Shown: positions 21,673 through 31,832 of the stretch, one piece after another
Numbering within the stretch: the first letter of the stretch is position 1
How the letters are laid out: each line of letters opens with the position of its first letter
Origin: Lenisia limosa
Lineage: Eukaryota > Breviatea
Direction: 5' to 3'
Length of the DNA: 33,345 nucleotides
NCBI GenBank assembly: GCA_001655205.1
Contig: LPNZ01002881.1
Span: forward strand, 1 to 33,345
Notes under the pieces: generated by a model
The model's input: only the letters and a program-made list of their open reading frames with translations
The model's database searches: none
What the model was told of the DNA's origin: nothing
Made by a program: the position numbers and the translations under genes

Positions 21673-24587
21673 ATGGGGATTATAGGGAGCAAACAAGCAG
21701 GTCTTTCTGATCGATGGGATGCTGTTCTTCATAAATGGGACCAGGTGAGTGGAAACAACTTCACTTCCCTTGCTCCTCATCTTCTCACATCTCAAGCAAG
21801 ACTACCAGGACAAGAAATGGCTGGAAGTGCTGAGGCTGGTCCTTGAAGGACCCATCCCTGATGCCCAGCGGCCAAGCGCTTGGCTCGCATTCACTGGAGC
21901 TTGGGAAATGCTCAGGTCGCTGGGTGTTGCCATATGCTATTTCTTTTCTTTTTTTACTGGGAAACTCATTATTGCAAATACCTTTTCTAGCTGTTTCTGG
22001 TAGTACCCTGGTATATGAAGTATTTGAATCGTCATTAATATTTTTCCAATGTAAAAGTTTTTGTTGTAATTCAGAAAGGTGCCTCTTTGCTGACATTTTA
22101 GGAAAAACGTTGGGGTATATCGAAATGTCACTGCCTCAGGCAGAGCAGCTCGAGGAGACGGTCACACTCGGAGAGTTGGGGAGGGGGGTATCTATCAATA
22201 ATTTTATCTTCGCGCCCAACAATAAAAGACATTTCGGCCTCGATAAACCCTAGAAATATCCTTGATCGTATCAATTCTTTACACTATGGATTGAAGTCAT
22301 GGGAGATCTTGTTTTATTCTTCTTTATCCATATCTTTGCAACTGACCCTTAAGGTGGTCTGTGAACCTGATGCCAAGCCGCCAGAGGAATGTGCCTGGTT
22401 TCTATCTCTCCAGGGACTCTCACCCACCTTTCACAAAGAGCAATATGAGGTTTGTTGCTACCTTTTATTTCATCATTTTCTCCTTGGGCATTTATAAAAG
22501 GGTGTTTCACTCCGAAGCATTTGCCCTTATCTCAAAATTTTAATTGATTTGCACTCTTCACGTAATCATTGATGGCCTATTTGTATATTGACCCAAAAGG
22601 TTCATCAAGAACCGTTTGTAATGCACCCATCGCCTGTCCCCACCTACACTCCGTCCCTCCACCAGTTCGCTGTCATGCTGCCGTCTGACTCACCTCTTCA
22701 AGTGGGTCGAGAGTTAGTAATTCGAAAACAAAAGAAGAGTGAAATATGGCCAATTTCTCCCCTCTGCGAGGTCTATATTTCATAGAAACAATACTATGAC
22801 GTCTTGGAACATTTTGAAGTGTCTTATAATTTGAACATTAATGATTAATATNNNNNNNNNNNNNNNNNNNNNNNNNNNNNNNNNNNNNNNNNNNNNNNNN
22901 NNNNNNNNNNNNNNNNNNNNNNNNNNNNNNNNNNNNNNNNNNNNNNNNNNNNNNNNNNNNNNNNNNNNNNNNNNNNNNNNNNNNNNNNNNNNNNNNNNNN
23001 NNNNNNNNNNNNNNNNNNNNNNNNNNNNNNNCGAGTATGTTTTGTCTGGTTCACGTAGTATTGTTCCATTACGTTCCATTACATTCTAGGTACCCCACAA
23101 ACCCCACGCCTCCAGCGGATGTCAACTGTGAGTATCCCTGGTATCCCGCCTCCAAGCCCTGTTGCCACTGACGAAGTTGCGGAAGAAGTCCGGGTCACGT
23201 GTCGCAGAATATACCGTGATATTCATAGGACTTTCCCCACATCACCCCTGTTCTGTTCTGGCCCGGGTCAACATAAGCTTCTTCACCTACTCACCGCCTT
23301 TTCAATATTGAACCCAAAGTTGCGATACTGTCAAGGTAGGGTTGCGTTATGGTGGGAAGATGTTGGTTCCTAATTTGTCCTTTGCACCCTCTTCTTTCAT
23401 ACCGTCTTTCTGTTTTGCAAAATATGAAGAGATTTTCCTTATCTTCCTTTATTTGAAACGGTTGAAGATTAACATGCTTGCGACTGTTAAAAATGGCAAA
23501 TCGGGTGTACTAGTGTTTTTTTTAGCACAGCCTAATTTAACCCTAGGACTGAATTTTATCTGTGGGCATCTATTGGTGGCTTTTAATAGTGCCGAAGAGC
23601 CGGTGTTCTGGTTAACTGACGCCGTTGTCCGAAAATGCTGGGGTCTCTTTAGTAATGAGGTGGGGGGGGTGGCTTGTAATAATGTGGTTATGGCTCTTTA
23701 GATGAGATGGGGGTAAGAAGCAGTCTTTATTTCCTTAAGTCTCCTCTCTACGCGGAAATGCTAGAAGCGTTTGAGCAATGTCTCCATGAAGTTCTCCCAA
23801 AGCTTGCCTCGCATTTGGAAAACAATGGTGGGCTTCCTTCTTCCCATTGAGTTTTGTCTTGACATCTTACATCTTATTGTTGTCGAACTACTTGTAACGT
23901 CCTCATTTCTTATGCTATCTCGAGAACTAGGTTCAGTTTTCGTAGTATCATTATACATAATGTTATTAACATGCTCTTCTTGTCACAGTTTAGGGGTTAT
24001 CTCCTTGATGTATGCAGCAAACTATTTGTCTACCCTCTTCTGTCATCAAGTTTGTCCTGTTTTTGTTTTACTTGCCAGAAAGCCGCCCCCCAACACTACT
24101 TGCCCTATTTGTATGTTAACTGTTTAGTCAATAGCCCATGAAGCAACTTCCAGAGTTTGGGACCTTTTCCTCTTGGGAGGCCTTCCAGTATTGATCCGAT
24201 GCCTCCTTGCTTTCCTTGCCAAGTCGAAAGTATGCACTCCCCTTGAGGTGCTGGAAAAGGTCACCCAGTTCTTACAAAAACACTTTAATACACACTCCTT
24301 AGACCGACAACATTCAATTCACCCCTCAGGATACAGTCATGTCCCTATATGATGACAAGATTGTTCGATTCTTGACCACACCGCCACCTGAAGCGCTGCT
24401 TGACTCCTCCCTCATCCAGGTCGCAATGGACTTCAAATTTAGCCCCAAGGTGAACAGGTTTCTGAAACACTACTATTAATTATGCAATAGGTTGCAACGA
24501 TCATAGTTTTCCCCACTCACAATACAGGCTCAAGAAATGCTGCGAAATTTGAATTCGTTATCAAACTGGCCATTAGACCTTGTTTAA
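21673..24587 (+). CDS. TBC-domain Rab GTPase-activating protein
   Basis: Start ATG at 21673: MGIIGSKQ, which fits the MGxxxS N-myristoylation pattern. The TBC domain begins with GPIPDAQRPSAWLAF (21840-21890) and resumes with RRIYRDIHRTFPTSP, LHLLTAFSILNPKLRYCQG, LNFICGHLLVAFNSAEEPVFW (about 23551-23613), the SLYFLKSPLYAEM exon (about 23701-23827), ISLMYAANYLSTLF (about 23998-24051) and RVWDLFLLGGLPVLI (24129-24228). Both catalytic fingers are intact: IxxDxxR (Arg) and YxQ (Gln). Stop TAA 24585-24587, after exons with SLYDDKIVRFL and AQEMLRNLNSL. Known: TBC proteins accelerate GTP hydrolysis by Rabs at membranes. Odd: between the N-terminal TBC helix and the IxxDxxR motif lie about 100 or more extra residues, Pro/Ser-rich (TPSLHQFAVMLPSDSP, IPGIPPPSPVATDE), interrupted by a 180-N gap. 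The target Rab is unknown. Confidence 0.85.
22852..23031. other. Assembly gap (180 N) inside the RabGAP gene
   Basis: The largest gap in the window. It lies between the exon ending LPSDSPLQ and the exon starting with TPQTPRLQRMSTVS. A short exon could be hidden. Confidence 0.95.
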
Positions 24588-24724
24588 TTTATTTTGTATA
24601 GGGCACTATGTTTCTTCTAGTTTTTTCTGATATAGTATACTATATCAAATATATTTTCTTCATATTTATCCAGAACGGACTTGTTAAACCCAATAAATAC
24701 ATCATCAATAAATACCTCAATGAA

Positions 24725-26162
24725 TTAATCGCTCCATTCGTCATCATCAACTCCCTCAACCTGAGTGGGGTAAAATGGGATTGTTCACATAATAAAAAAA
24801 ACAACTTTTTTTAAAAAAATCAGCCATCAAAAAAGTCAACAATACGTAAGCATCTGTGGATGATCGCTGACAGAAAACGCAACCCATTGAAAAACAATTT
24901 TGAACACTCTTCCAACCAACCATATCCTGCTGGAGGGGAAGGTCCTCATCATCCCTCTTCTTGGCAGCCATTCCAGACATCTGATCTAAAACTGCTCCTC
25001 CACCTAGGCAGTAAACGTGGGTTGTTAACATTTGACTAAGTCTTAAATGGTGTCACAATTGAATATCTCGATAAGCCCTCCATAAATATCACTATTGACC
25101 TGCTATGTGCGAAACCTTAAAGTTGACCCCGCACCCCACCCCCTCCCACTGTAGTTCGAAAAAAGCTTGCCATCGTTTCGGGCAATGTTGAACATCAAAA
25201 GAGTATCCCCAAGGGTCCTGGAGTGTCATGTACCGCCAAGATTAGAAAAGGATGAAGCAACAAGACGAAAGTACCCTTTACCTGAATCTAACTTTGTCAT
25301 CGGGGTGAAGGTCTAGGTCTTTGCCTTGAGCCACTGTGCACCAAAACTGAGCCATCAATCAAACGGCATGGGAAAATACATACTTGTTTGTAACAAATCT
25401 CATTGTTATTAATCAAGGGAAGAAACAATAATCCCCAACCCCACCTCTAGAATTCCATCCTTGACGGAAACGGCCTTGTTACGCGCTGACATCACCTTGG
25501 AATGTCAACCACCATCAAATCGAGGAATTTTATAAAATCTGAAGAACAGAACCAAGTTACACCACTATTGCTGAAAACTCCAATAATAAGAACTAATGAA
25601 TGCTATGTGTCCAGCCAACCTTAGCCGGTATGACCTTCTTCAGGGCCTCTTCCACATCGGAAGGAAGACGGGCATTGGCATCTTCACCCTTGCTGCGGTC
25701 CACCGAGAGGTACCCCTGGTGGGTAAAAGGCCAAAAAGAACGGTGGAGGGGTAAAGAAACGATTAATGGTTGTTTACCTTGACTTGAGTGGCACCATAGT
25801 TGGCAGAAGCCTTAGGTTCAACCTCAACCCCACCTGACTCGTTAGAAGAAAATATAATTACTTTGGTACTCAGTAATAATGACGTAGCTTGGTGTGACTT
25901 CCACTCACGTCTGTCAACAACCCTCTTATGAATGGTGTCACAGTCAACAACAAGCGCAATGTAACGAAGAACATCAGTCTTAGTTGTCACCGAGTGGGGA
26001 CGGATTGACACTACTTTGCCGGCAATAACAAACCCCATTTCACCTTGCTTACCTGCAGTGTAACGAAAATAATTATAACGAGAATTGTTAAGTTGGGGAT
26101 ACACATTCAAAGGGGGAAAGAAGTTGATGAAACCCTACTCCATTCTTCAGCGTTGAAATCAT
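24725..26162 (-). CDS. Small protein with weak UNR/CSDE1-like (cold-shock) resemblance and acidic C-terminus
   Basis: Exons on the minus strand join in phase: MISTLKNG (26162-26139); QGEMGFVIAGKVVSIRPHS to VVDR; GVEVEPKASANYGATQVK; GYLSVDRSKGEDANARLPSD; VMSARNKAVSVKDGILE; FWCTVAQGKDLDLHPDDKVRF; TLGDTLLMFNIARNDGKLF; GGAVLDQMSGMAAKKRDDE; VEGVDDDEWSD with stop TAA at 24727-24725. About 205 residues. Inferred: GKVVS..., the 'DDKVRF' turn and 'FNIAR' resemble the degenerate cold-shock modules of UNR/CSDE1, which bind mRNA in the cytoplasm, but the usual GFI and FFH motifs are not visible. The N-terminal exon is the least certain. Two introns begin GTGGGG or GTGGGAGGGGG. It converges with the RabGAP gene, with 137 bp between the stops. 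Confidence 0.55.
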
Positions 26163-26562
26163 TATGCCAATCAAGATGGCTGGCGGGGATTGATGTTTGG
26201 GCCTTGCTGGTATGGATGGACATCGTTAAACAAAATTTAAGGAATACCGCAACTCTTCTCAGTTCTGCTCAAGTTTTGCTGAAGTTCACAAATAAAACTG
26301 GTCGGGAAAAAACAGGGAAAACCTGAAAAACGCGCTAAAATTGAAATCTCAACAGCCGCCGTACCGCACTGTTTCAACAAACTTTGCACCATCCATCAGC
26401 CAGCCACTTTTTATTTTTTCTCACCTTTTCACAGAACTATAAAAAAAAACTTGACTTTCAACAGTGTCTTTACATGGCTACATGGCTACGTATTATAGAG
26501 TATAGTAAAAAAAAATATCAAAACGACTCAATAATCAATACAGTGGGATTATTCTAAATCCA
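26163..26562. other. Divergent intergenic region between genes 7 and 8
   Basis: About 400 bp separating two start codons. It contains A-rich tracts (26440-26452, 26506-26517) and a short direct repeat tacatggctacatggctac (26472-26490). No gene is supported. It presumably holds both promoters. Confidence 0.5.
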
Positions 26563-28546
26563 ATGAGTATAATACCGTCTCCATTCGCAATTCTAACGTG
26601 CTTCAATGCCGAGGTAGGTGGTGGCTTATTATTCAAAGAGACGAAATATATTAGTTAAATTTACACTCCTCCTAGATCGTGTCCCTCTTATGGCTCCCTC
26701 AAGGTACTCCCCATAATCCAGCAGAAGACAAAAGAAGCACAGGTTTGGTTAGTTACTGAAAAATACTATCTGTTGCAGACTGTTCAATTTCGCAACCATT
26801 TTTACTTTGTGTTTCGTTGGATTTTTATTTCTACCCAGTTCGAATACAACGAGTAGGTCGCTTTCAAACACATAGCAGTCAATGTGTCTACCTCATATTC
26901 TTATTTACTTCAGTTGCTGATGGTCAAATAGAAGAAGCCTTGAGCGTATCACAAGGCGCCATTAATGAAACATCCAACAACGATCTCGCCTTTCTCTCTT
27001 CATGTTTGTCTGACTCGAAAAACCCTCCCCATTTAGTAAGCTCAATTTTTTTTTTTTTTTCATGGGATTATATTTTTTCCAAACCTACCATAAACTTACC
27101 TATTTTTGGCGACTGGAGGATCAGATGGATCCATTTCCATTTGGAGTCTAATGCTGAGGCGTCCAATTGTGACCTGGAATGGCCACAAAGAAAGGTGAGT
27201 TCCCCCATGTAATCGTGTTATTTTTTTCACCACCTAGAACAATTGGTCTCTTTATTGACAAAAAAACAAAGCGCTTTTTTACGTAAGATTTAGACAAATT
27301 GCCTTAATTCAGATTCTGACCCCCTTTGAAGGTCAGATCGTACAGGGCATATTTGCGAATGGAAACTCCCACCGTTAGCGCTATCTTCACATTACCCACT
27401 TGATACACAACCAATACTTGTTAATGAAGTTCGAGCCCAAGTCACAACGTTCACGGCTCCCGCGTTCTACTCAACAAAGTTAGTGCTGAAGGGTATTTAT
27501 TTTTTACTGAGAGTGTCGTTCCTCGGGCCTATCAATGATACTGACCATATGTGACGTTTTAGAGACAGGTGTCCGACAATTTTGGCTGCTTTACCAGACC
27601 AAGAGGGGTCAAATGTAAAGAAGGTGGATTCAGTCCCTAATCTTTTTAGATTGTAGTATTTAATATGGACACTGGGCAGCCTGTTTCATGCCTTTATTCA
27701 CAATACAATGATTATGGTTGGTTTACTTTTTTCACTCAGTGTTTCAGGAATGGTCATGTCAATACAGTTCACCACTGTCGGCTCTAATGTTCGACTACTG
27801 GCAGTGTATGAGTCAGGGGCGGTGCGAATGTTTGACCTTGCATCTACTGCAGATATTCAAACCATCCAGGCTATGCCAGATCATGGTTGGTGTAAAACTA
27901 CTTGCGTATATTCCAATTTGCATGTTGTGAACTTGTTCATGTACCAGGACTGTGTTTGGCGTTGCAGGATTCAGTTCTTGCTGTTGGTGGTAATGACTCA
28001 ACAATTGCCTTTTTAAAGATTAACAAAGCAGGGGTATGGCGGTTTTGTCTCACAGTAGTCTTTGAAAGTTTGTAGTCGAACAGCAATCAGGCGAGATGGT
28101 TCATCACAGTTGGCACTCCGACCAGTTGATTGTAAATTTGTTGCTGTTGCAGCGTGGGATTCACGGTACGCCGGACTGAATTGTTCCTTATGTTGCTGAT
28201 ATCAAAATCTTTTTAGAGTATTTGAACTTGAGTTTTTCACTAGTCATATTACATACATGTACTATATTGCTGAACAAATTGTCACAATTATCTATTACTA
28301 GATTACGTATCATTGAAGTTCGGACCGGAAAGGAAGTTGCCACATTGGTCGGCCATAAGGACGCTGTTACTGCCTCCGCCTGGTCTTCTCAACCAGTACG
28401 CTTCCGGGCTTTTCTTTTAGCCAGGACACCGAGGCCTTCTAACCCTTAAGTATCACCTGTTGGCATCTGCCGGGAGGGACAATCGACTGCTTCTTTGGAA
28501 TATCTGCAATGAAGGAAGCTTTGCACCAAAGCCCAAATGTACTTAA
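26563..28546 (+). CDS. WD40 protein of the GNB1L / ASTRA-associated Asa1 type
   Basis: Start ATG 26563 (MSIIPSPFAILTCFNAE). Exons then give VADGQIEEALSVSQGAI, VNEVRAQVTTFTAPAFYSTK, SGMVMSIQFTTVGSNVRLLA (27738-27880), ALQDSVLAVGGNDSTIAFLK, SLKVCSRTAIRRDGSSQLAL, VAVAAWDSRLRIIEV, LVGHKDAVTASAWSSQ and ASAGRDNRLLLWNIC, ending TAA 28544-28546. The 'RPVDCKF-VAVAAWDSRLRIIEV' block followed by 'LVGHKDAV' matches the conserved C-terminal blades of GNB1L/Asa1 (AxxGWDxRIRV, then a His-centred turn). Known: Asa1 belongs to the ASTRA/TTT assembly that stabilises PIKK kinases. The N-terminal blades are poorly conserved and their exon edges (26640-27480) are approximate. A general WD40 assignment is safe; the subfamily is likely. 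Confidence 0.7.
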
Positions 28547-28683
28547 TGTGAATTTGAGTTAAACCCAGAGAAAATTAATCGAACATCAAGAAAAAGAACA
28601 TTTAACAAGAAACATAATACCAAAAGAAACAAAGAAAAATAAAAAAATAAAATAAAAAAAACAAAAGCAAAAACTAAACCCTA
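28547..28683. other. Convergent 3' ends, A-rich
   Basis: 137 bp between the WD40 stop and the lipase stop, almost entirely A-rich (28560-28680) on the + strand. It could serve as polyadenylation sequence for both strands. I see no gene. Confidence 0.5.
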
Positions 28684-31600
28684 TCAAAACTCTTCATCAT
28701 CGCGGAATAGGTCTGCGATCCAGGAACCTGCTCTGTCAACTTCTTGCTTCGCCCTTGGCACCTGTGGGAATGAATAATATACAATTCGAAACAGACATTG
28801 GAAATAAATGAGGGGGAGCTACAATTATAACTTGGCCAACTGCAGCGAATATATTGAGGAAGCCGTGCGGGAGTTGGTCAGCCATGTGCACTCGGACTGT
28901 TCGCTGCTGCAAACGCTCCAAGCGCCTGAATTGTTAGCATGCGAAGGGTAAGTAGCAAATGATAAAGTCAGGAGTATTCCTGTACACTCACATGCGAATA
29001 TAAATCCCTCACTTTGCGAATCGAACACCATCGTCAACTAAGGGATCATACATGGCACACAGGACTCGGGTTTTGGGGAAATGTGACAGGACAGTGTCAC
29101 TACAGAAGAAAGGCGAGAGAAGAGGATCAGAGTAATCTTGGCCCTGCGGGGTGCGTAAAGGATTAAAAGCATTAACGTTGCTAAAAGAAGCATGGTATCC
29201 CTTACATCTTCCATGTACGCAGACATGCACAAGTTCAAGAAGGGGTAATTCACAATGATATCACGAGAATTAATGATTCGTCCTGCTGAAACGTGTTTTG
29301 AAAGGGCCAAGGCTGGGTACACTAGAAGTAAAGCATCAGGCTTTTGGACGTTGTTTTCAATACACTAAAAAGTCAAAAACAATTATAGTACTTAGCCACA
29401 CTGACCTGTAGGCATAATGAAGCCACTAAATTACCACCAGCAGAATCTCCAACAGCAACCACTTTATGAATCTTGACTGGGAAACTGGGTGAACTAAAAA
29501 GATGAAGGTAATATCATTGAACTCAAAAACTGTCAAGTATAATAAACGCAAAAAATAATTCAAAATACCGAAGTAGCTTGAAAACTCTGAAGATTTCGAG
29601 GGGCTGAGTGGGGAAGGTTTTTTCCGGGGCCATCTGAGTGAGTGTTAAAACCATCACCATCTGGCTATGATCTTTCAAAGTCTCACTATTATTATGAGTC
29701 TGAAAAAAAAGAAGATAAAATACTTATGTAACTACCTGTCCTCACCTGATACTCCACTGAAATGAGAATAGCGTTGCTGTTTTGTTTAGTCCATCTTCTC
29801 AGGTAGCACTGGCCAATTAATATTGGAAACAAAAAAACAAAACAAAATTACTAGTCAGTAAATGGAGAGGGTGTCTGATGGAAACTTTGGACAAGACAAG
29901 AGGGGATGAGAATAACCACTCCTCCACAGACCTGATGGGAGTCAACACTCATTGAAAGGAACCCTCCACCATGAACGTGGAAGATGATGTCCACTCCATC
30001 ATCATCATCATCATCGGCTAAAAGGTCACCTAAGAAGGAGGACGCACCTTTTGAAAGTGTTTCTTCGGAGGGGCTTATTGGGTCCACTAATGATAGCGAC
30101 CTGATGGGTAAGCTACATCAAGATGAAGCTGTTAATATAAGCAGAGTTGTACGTAACATAGAGAACATCTCGCAATCTGAGAGCAACTGGAAATCCCTTC
30201 AACCTTGCACTTTGAAGAGTTGAAGAGGTTGCTCGCCTTGCACATCCTAGTCAGTAAATACTCGTTCATAATAATAATATCATCCGAGTTAGTTAACATC
30301 ATTGTTAATGCCCATACTGTCAGTGAATGGAGGAGGCATTTCGAGCCCGTCGTGGCTTGTCAGTTTCTTGAAGAACTCATGCAACGCCTTGAGTCATGAA
30401 AGAAAAACGGGAGTGTACAACTACCTTTGGTATTTTGTGTCGAGACATAACTCGAATCTTGGTCTCGCAACCTTGGAGGGTAAGCACAGCAAAATTCTGT
30501 TTGAGTTTCCCTCAAAACAAACCAAAAAGGGGGTGATCTTGGGGAACATCAGCAGGTGGGAAGGAAAATTCAACATTGGATTCTGAAACAATTACAGCGG
30601 CTCAATTGCTGGGAAATTGGATTTCATATGGGGTAGAAGAACTCCAAAATTATTGGACCCTACCCAAAGAAGGCATGAAGAGAGGGTTCAAGGGAGAGAA
30701 TGTTTTGATCATTTTGTTGTCAGGAAGATTCCATAAGTACTGAGCGTAGCCCATTGGCATTTCACTGCTGATTTCCTCAAGCTAATTTTGTTATTTGGGG
30801 TTACCATAGCAGTCTCTTACTTTTTTCTTCGTTGCTTTTGGGCGCACAAAAGCTTTGACAGCGCCTGCCATACTCTGAAAAGTTCATATCAGAATGGCGT
30901 TATTTTTGCTTATCTTCGTTCACACAATCGTCCTCCATACCTTGATCAATTTAATTGGCCCGGGCTCCATGTCCCAAGTATCGTAAGTGGCTGCGGAGAC
31001 AACTTCAATTTGCCGGCGGAACATTCGCAGACCCAAGCCTGACTGTGCAATATGACATTAGACAGGTGGAATGGTTACAAATATATTTTTTCTGAACAAA
31101 GCTCTAAAGATGATATCAGAAGAAAGTCAAAGACTTATTCACCTAATTACAACTCACCTGCTTATACCAGTATGGCTGAAGGTTCATTGTTGCAATGAGA
31201 GACTCGGTCATTCCAGAGAGTTCTTCAGAGGGGATACAAGGGTCCCACGGGGGGCTGCAGATAGAGAGGAGGGCAATTTCATTGAACATTTCACAACGTT
31301 TCAAGTACGTCTACATAAGTAAGCTGAAAATGGCATCAATAGTGGTAAAATATGTATATTATTACTCAAAGACTATCGCATCATGCCCAAACTTTAAGCT
31401 TCGTGTTGACTCGGCGTGATGGAGTGTCATAATGTAGCCGATTGGTCTTTGTGGAGTATGAGAAGTTTCTCTTAATGTACTTCAGAATCTTGTTCATAAG
31501 CTTATCGACAAGGAAAATAATAGTGGCCCATCCGCCTTCTGCCGGTGGTGCTGCCATCATCACGTGGTCTGCTAGGTTTGGACACATCTAAAATTGTGAA

Positions 31601-31698
31601 GAAGGTACACTATTAACAGGTGTCCTGCAAACCTTTTCGATATTGAAGGTTGGTGGTATAATTTTGTAGTGCTCAAGTACTTTATTGACTGAAGCCAT
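28684..31698 (-). CDS. Hormone-sensitive lipase family esterase
   Basis: Start ATG at 31698 (MASVNKVLEHYK). N-terminal exons include LADHVMMAAPPAEGGWATI, PSEELSGMTESLIATMNLQP, MFRRQIEVVSAATYDTWDM, SSEMPMGYAQYLWNLPDNK, NVEFSFPPADVPQDHPLFG and ALHEFFKKLTSHDG, consistent with an HSL N-terminal domain. The catalytic half has the oxyanion motif HVHGGGFLS (29957-29979), CYLRRWTKQNSNAILISVEY, GDSAGG nucleophile elbow (29450-29433), YDPLVDD (29047-29030, acid) and LPHGFL (28870-28857, base), and ends FRDDEEF at TGA 28686-28684. All three catalytic residues are intact. Known: HSL hydrolyses acylglycerols and cholesteryl/retinyl esters at lipid droplets. Odd: six Asp residues from a CAT repeat lie just before the oxyanion loop. 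The phosphorylation/regulatory module of mammalian HSL is not recognisable. Exon edges near 31080-31330 and 30830-30890 are ambiguous. Confidence 0.85.
29997..30015 (+). repeat. (CAT)6 microsatellite encoding poly-Asp
   Basis: Trinucleotide repeat inside the lipase exon. On the minus strand it reads GAT repeats, giving six consecutive Asp immediately before GVDIIFHVHGGG. Confidence 0.85.
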
Positions 31699-31832
31699 AC
31701 CACGTTCAGTAAAAGACACTTCAAACCTGAAGTGTAACTAATAATCTGGCTTCACTTCAAATACTGGATTATCCAGAGTATTTTGATCAAGGAAGTTATC
31801 ATTTGTCCCATTTTTAAAAGGTTCTCCACGAC

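Noticed and set aside
23342-23701. Plus-strand open frame with Phe/Leu-rich start, as a separate gene
   Set aside because: It combines intron sequence with the genuine TBC exon (LNFICGHLLVAFNSAEEP) of the RabGAP gene.
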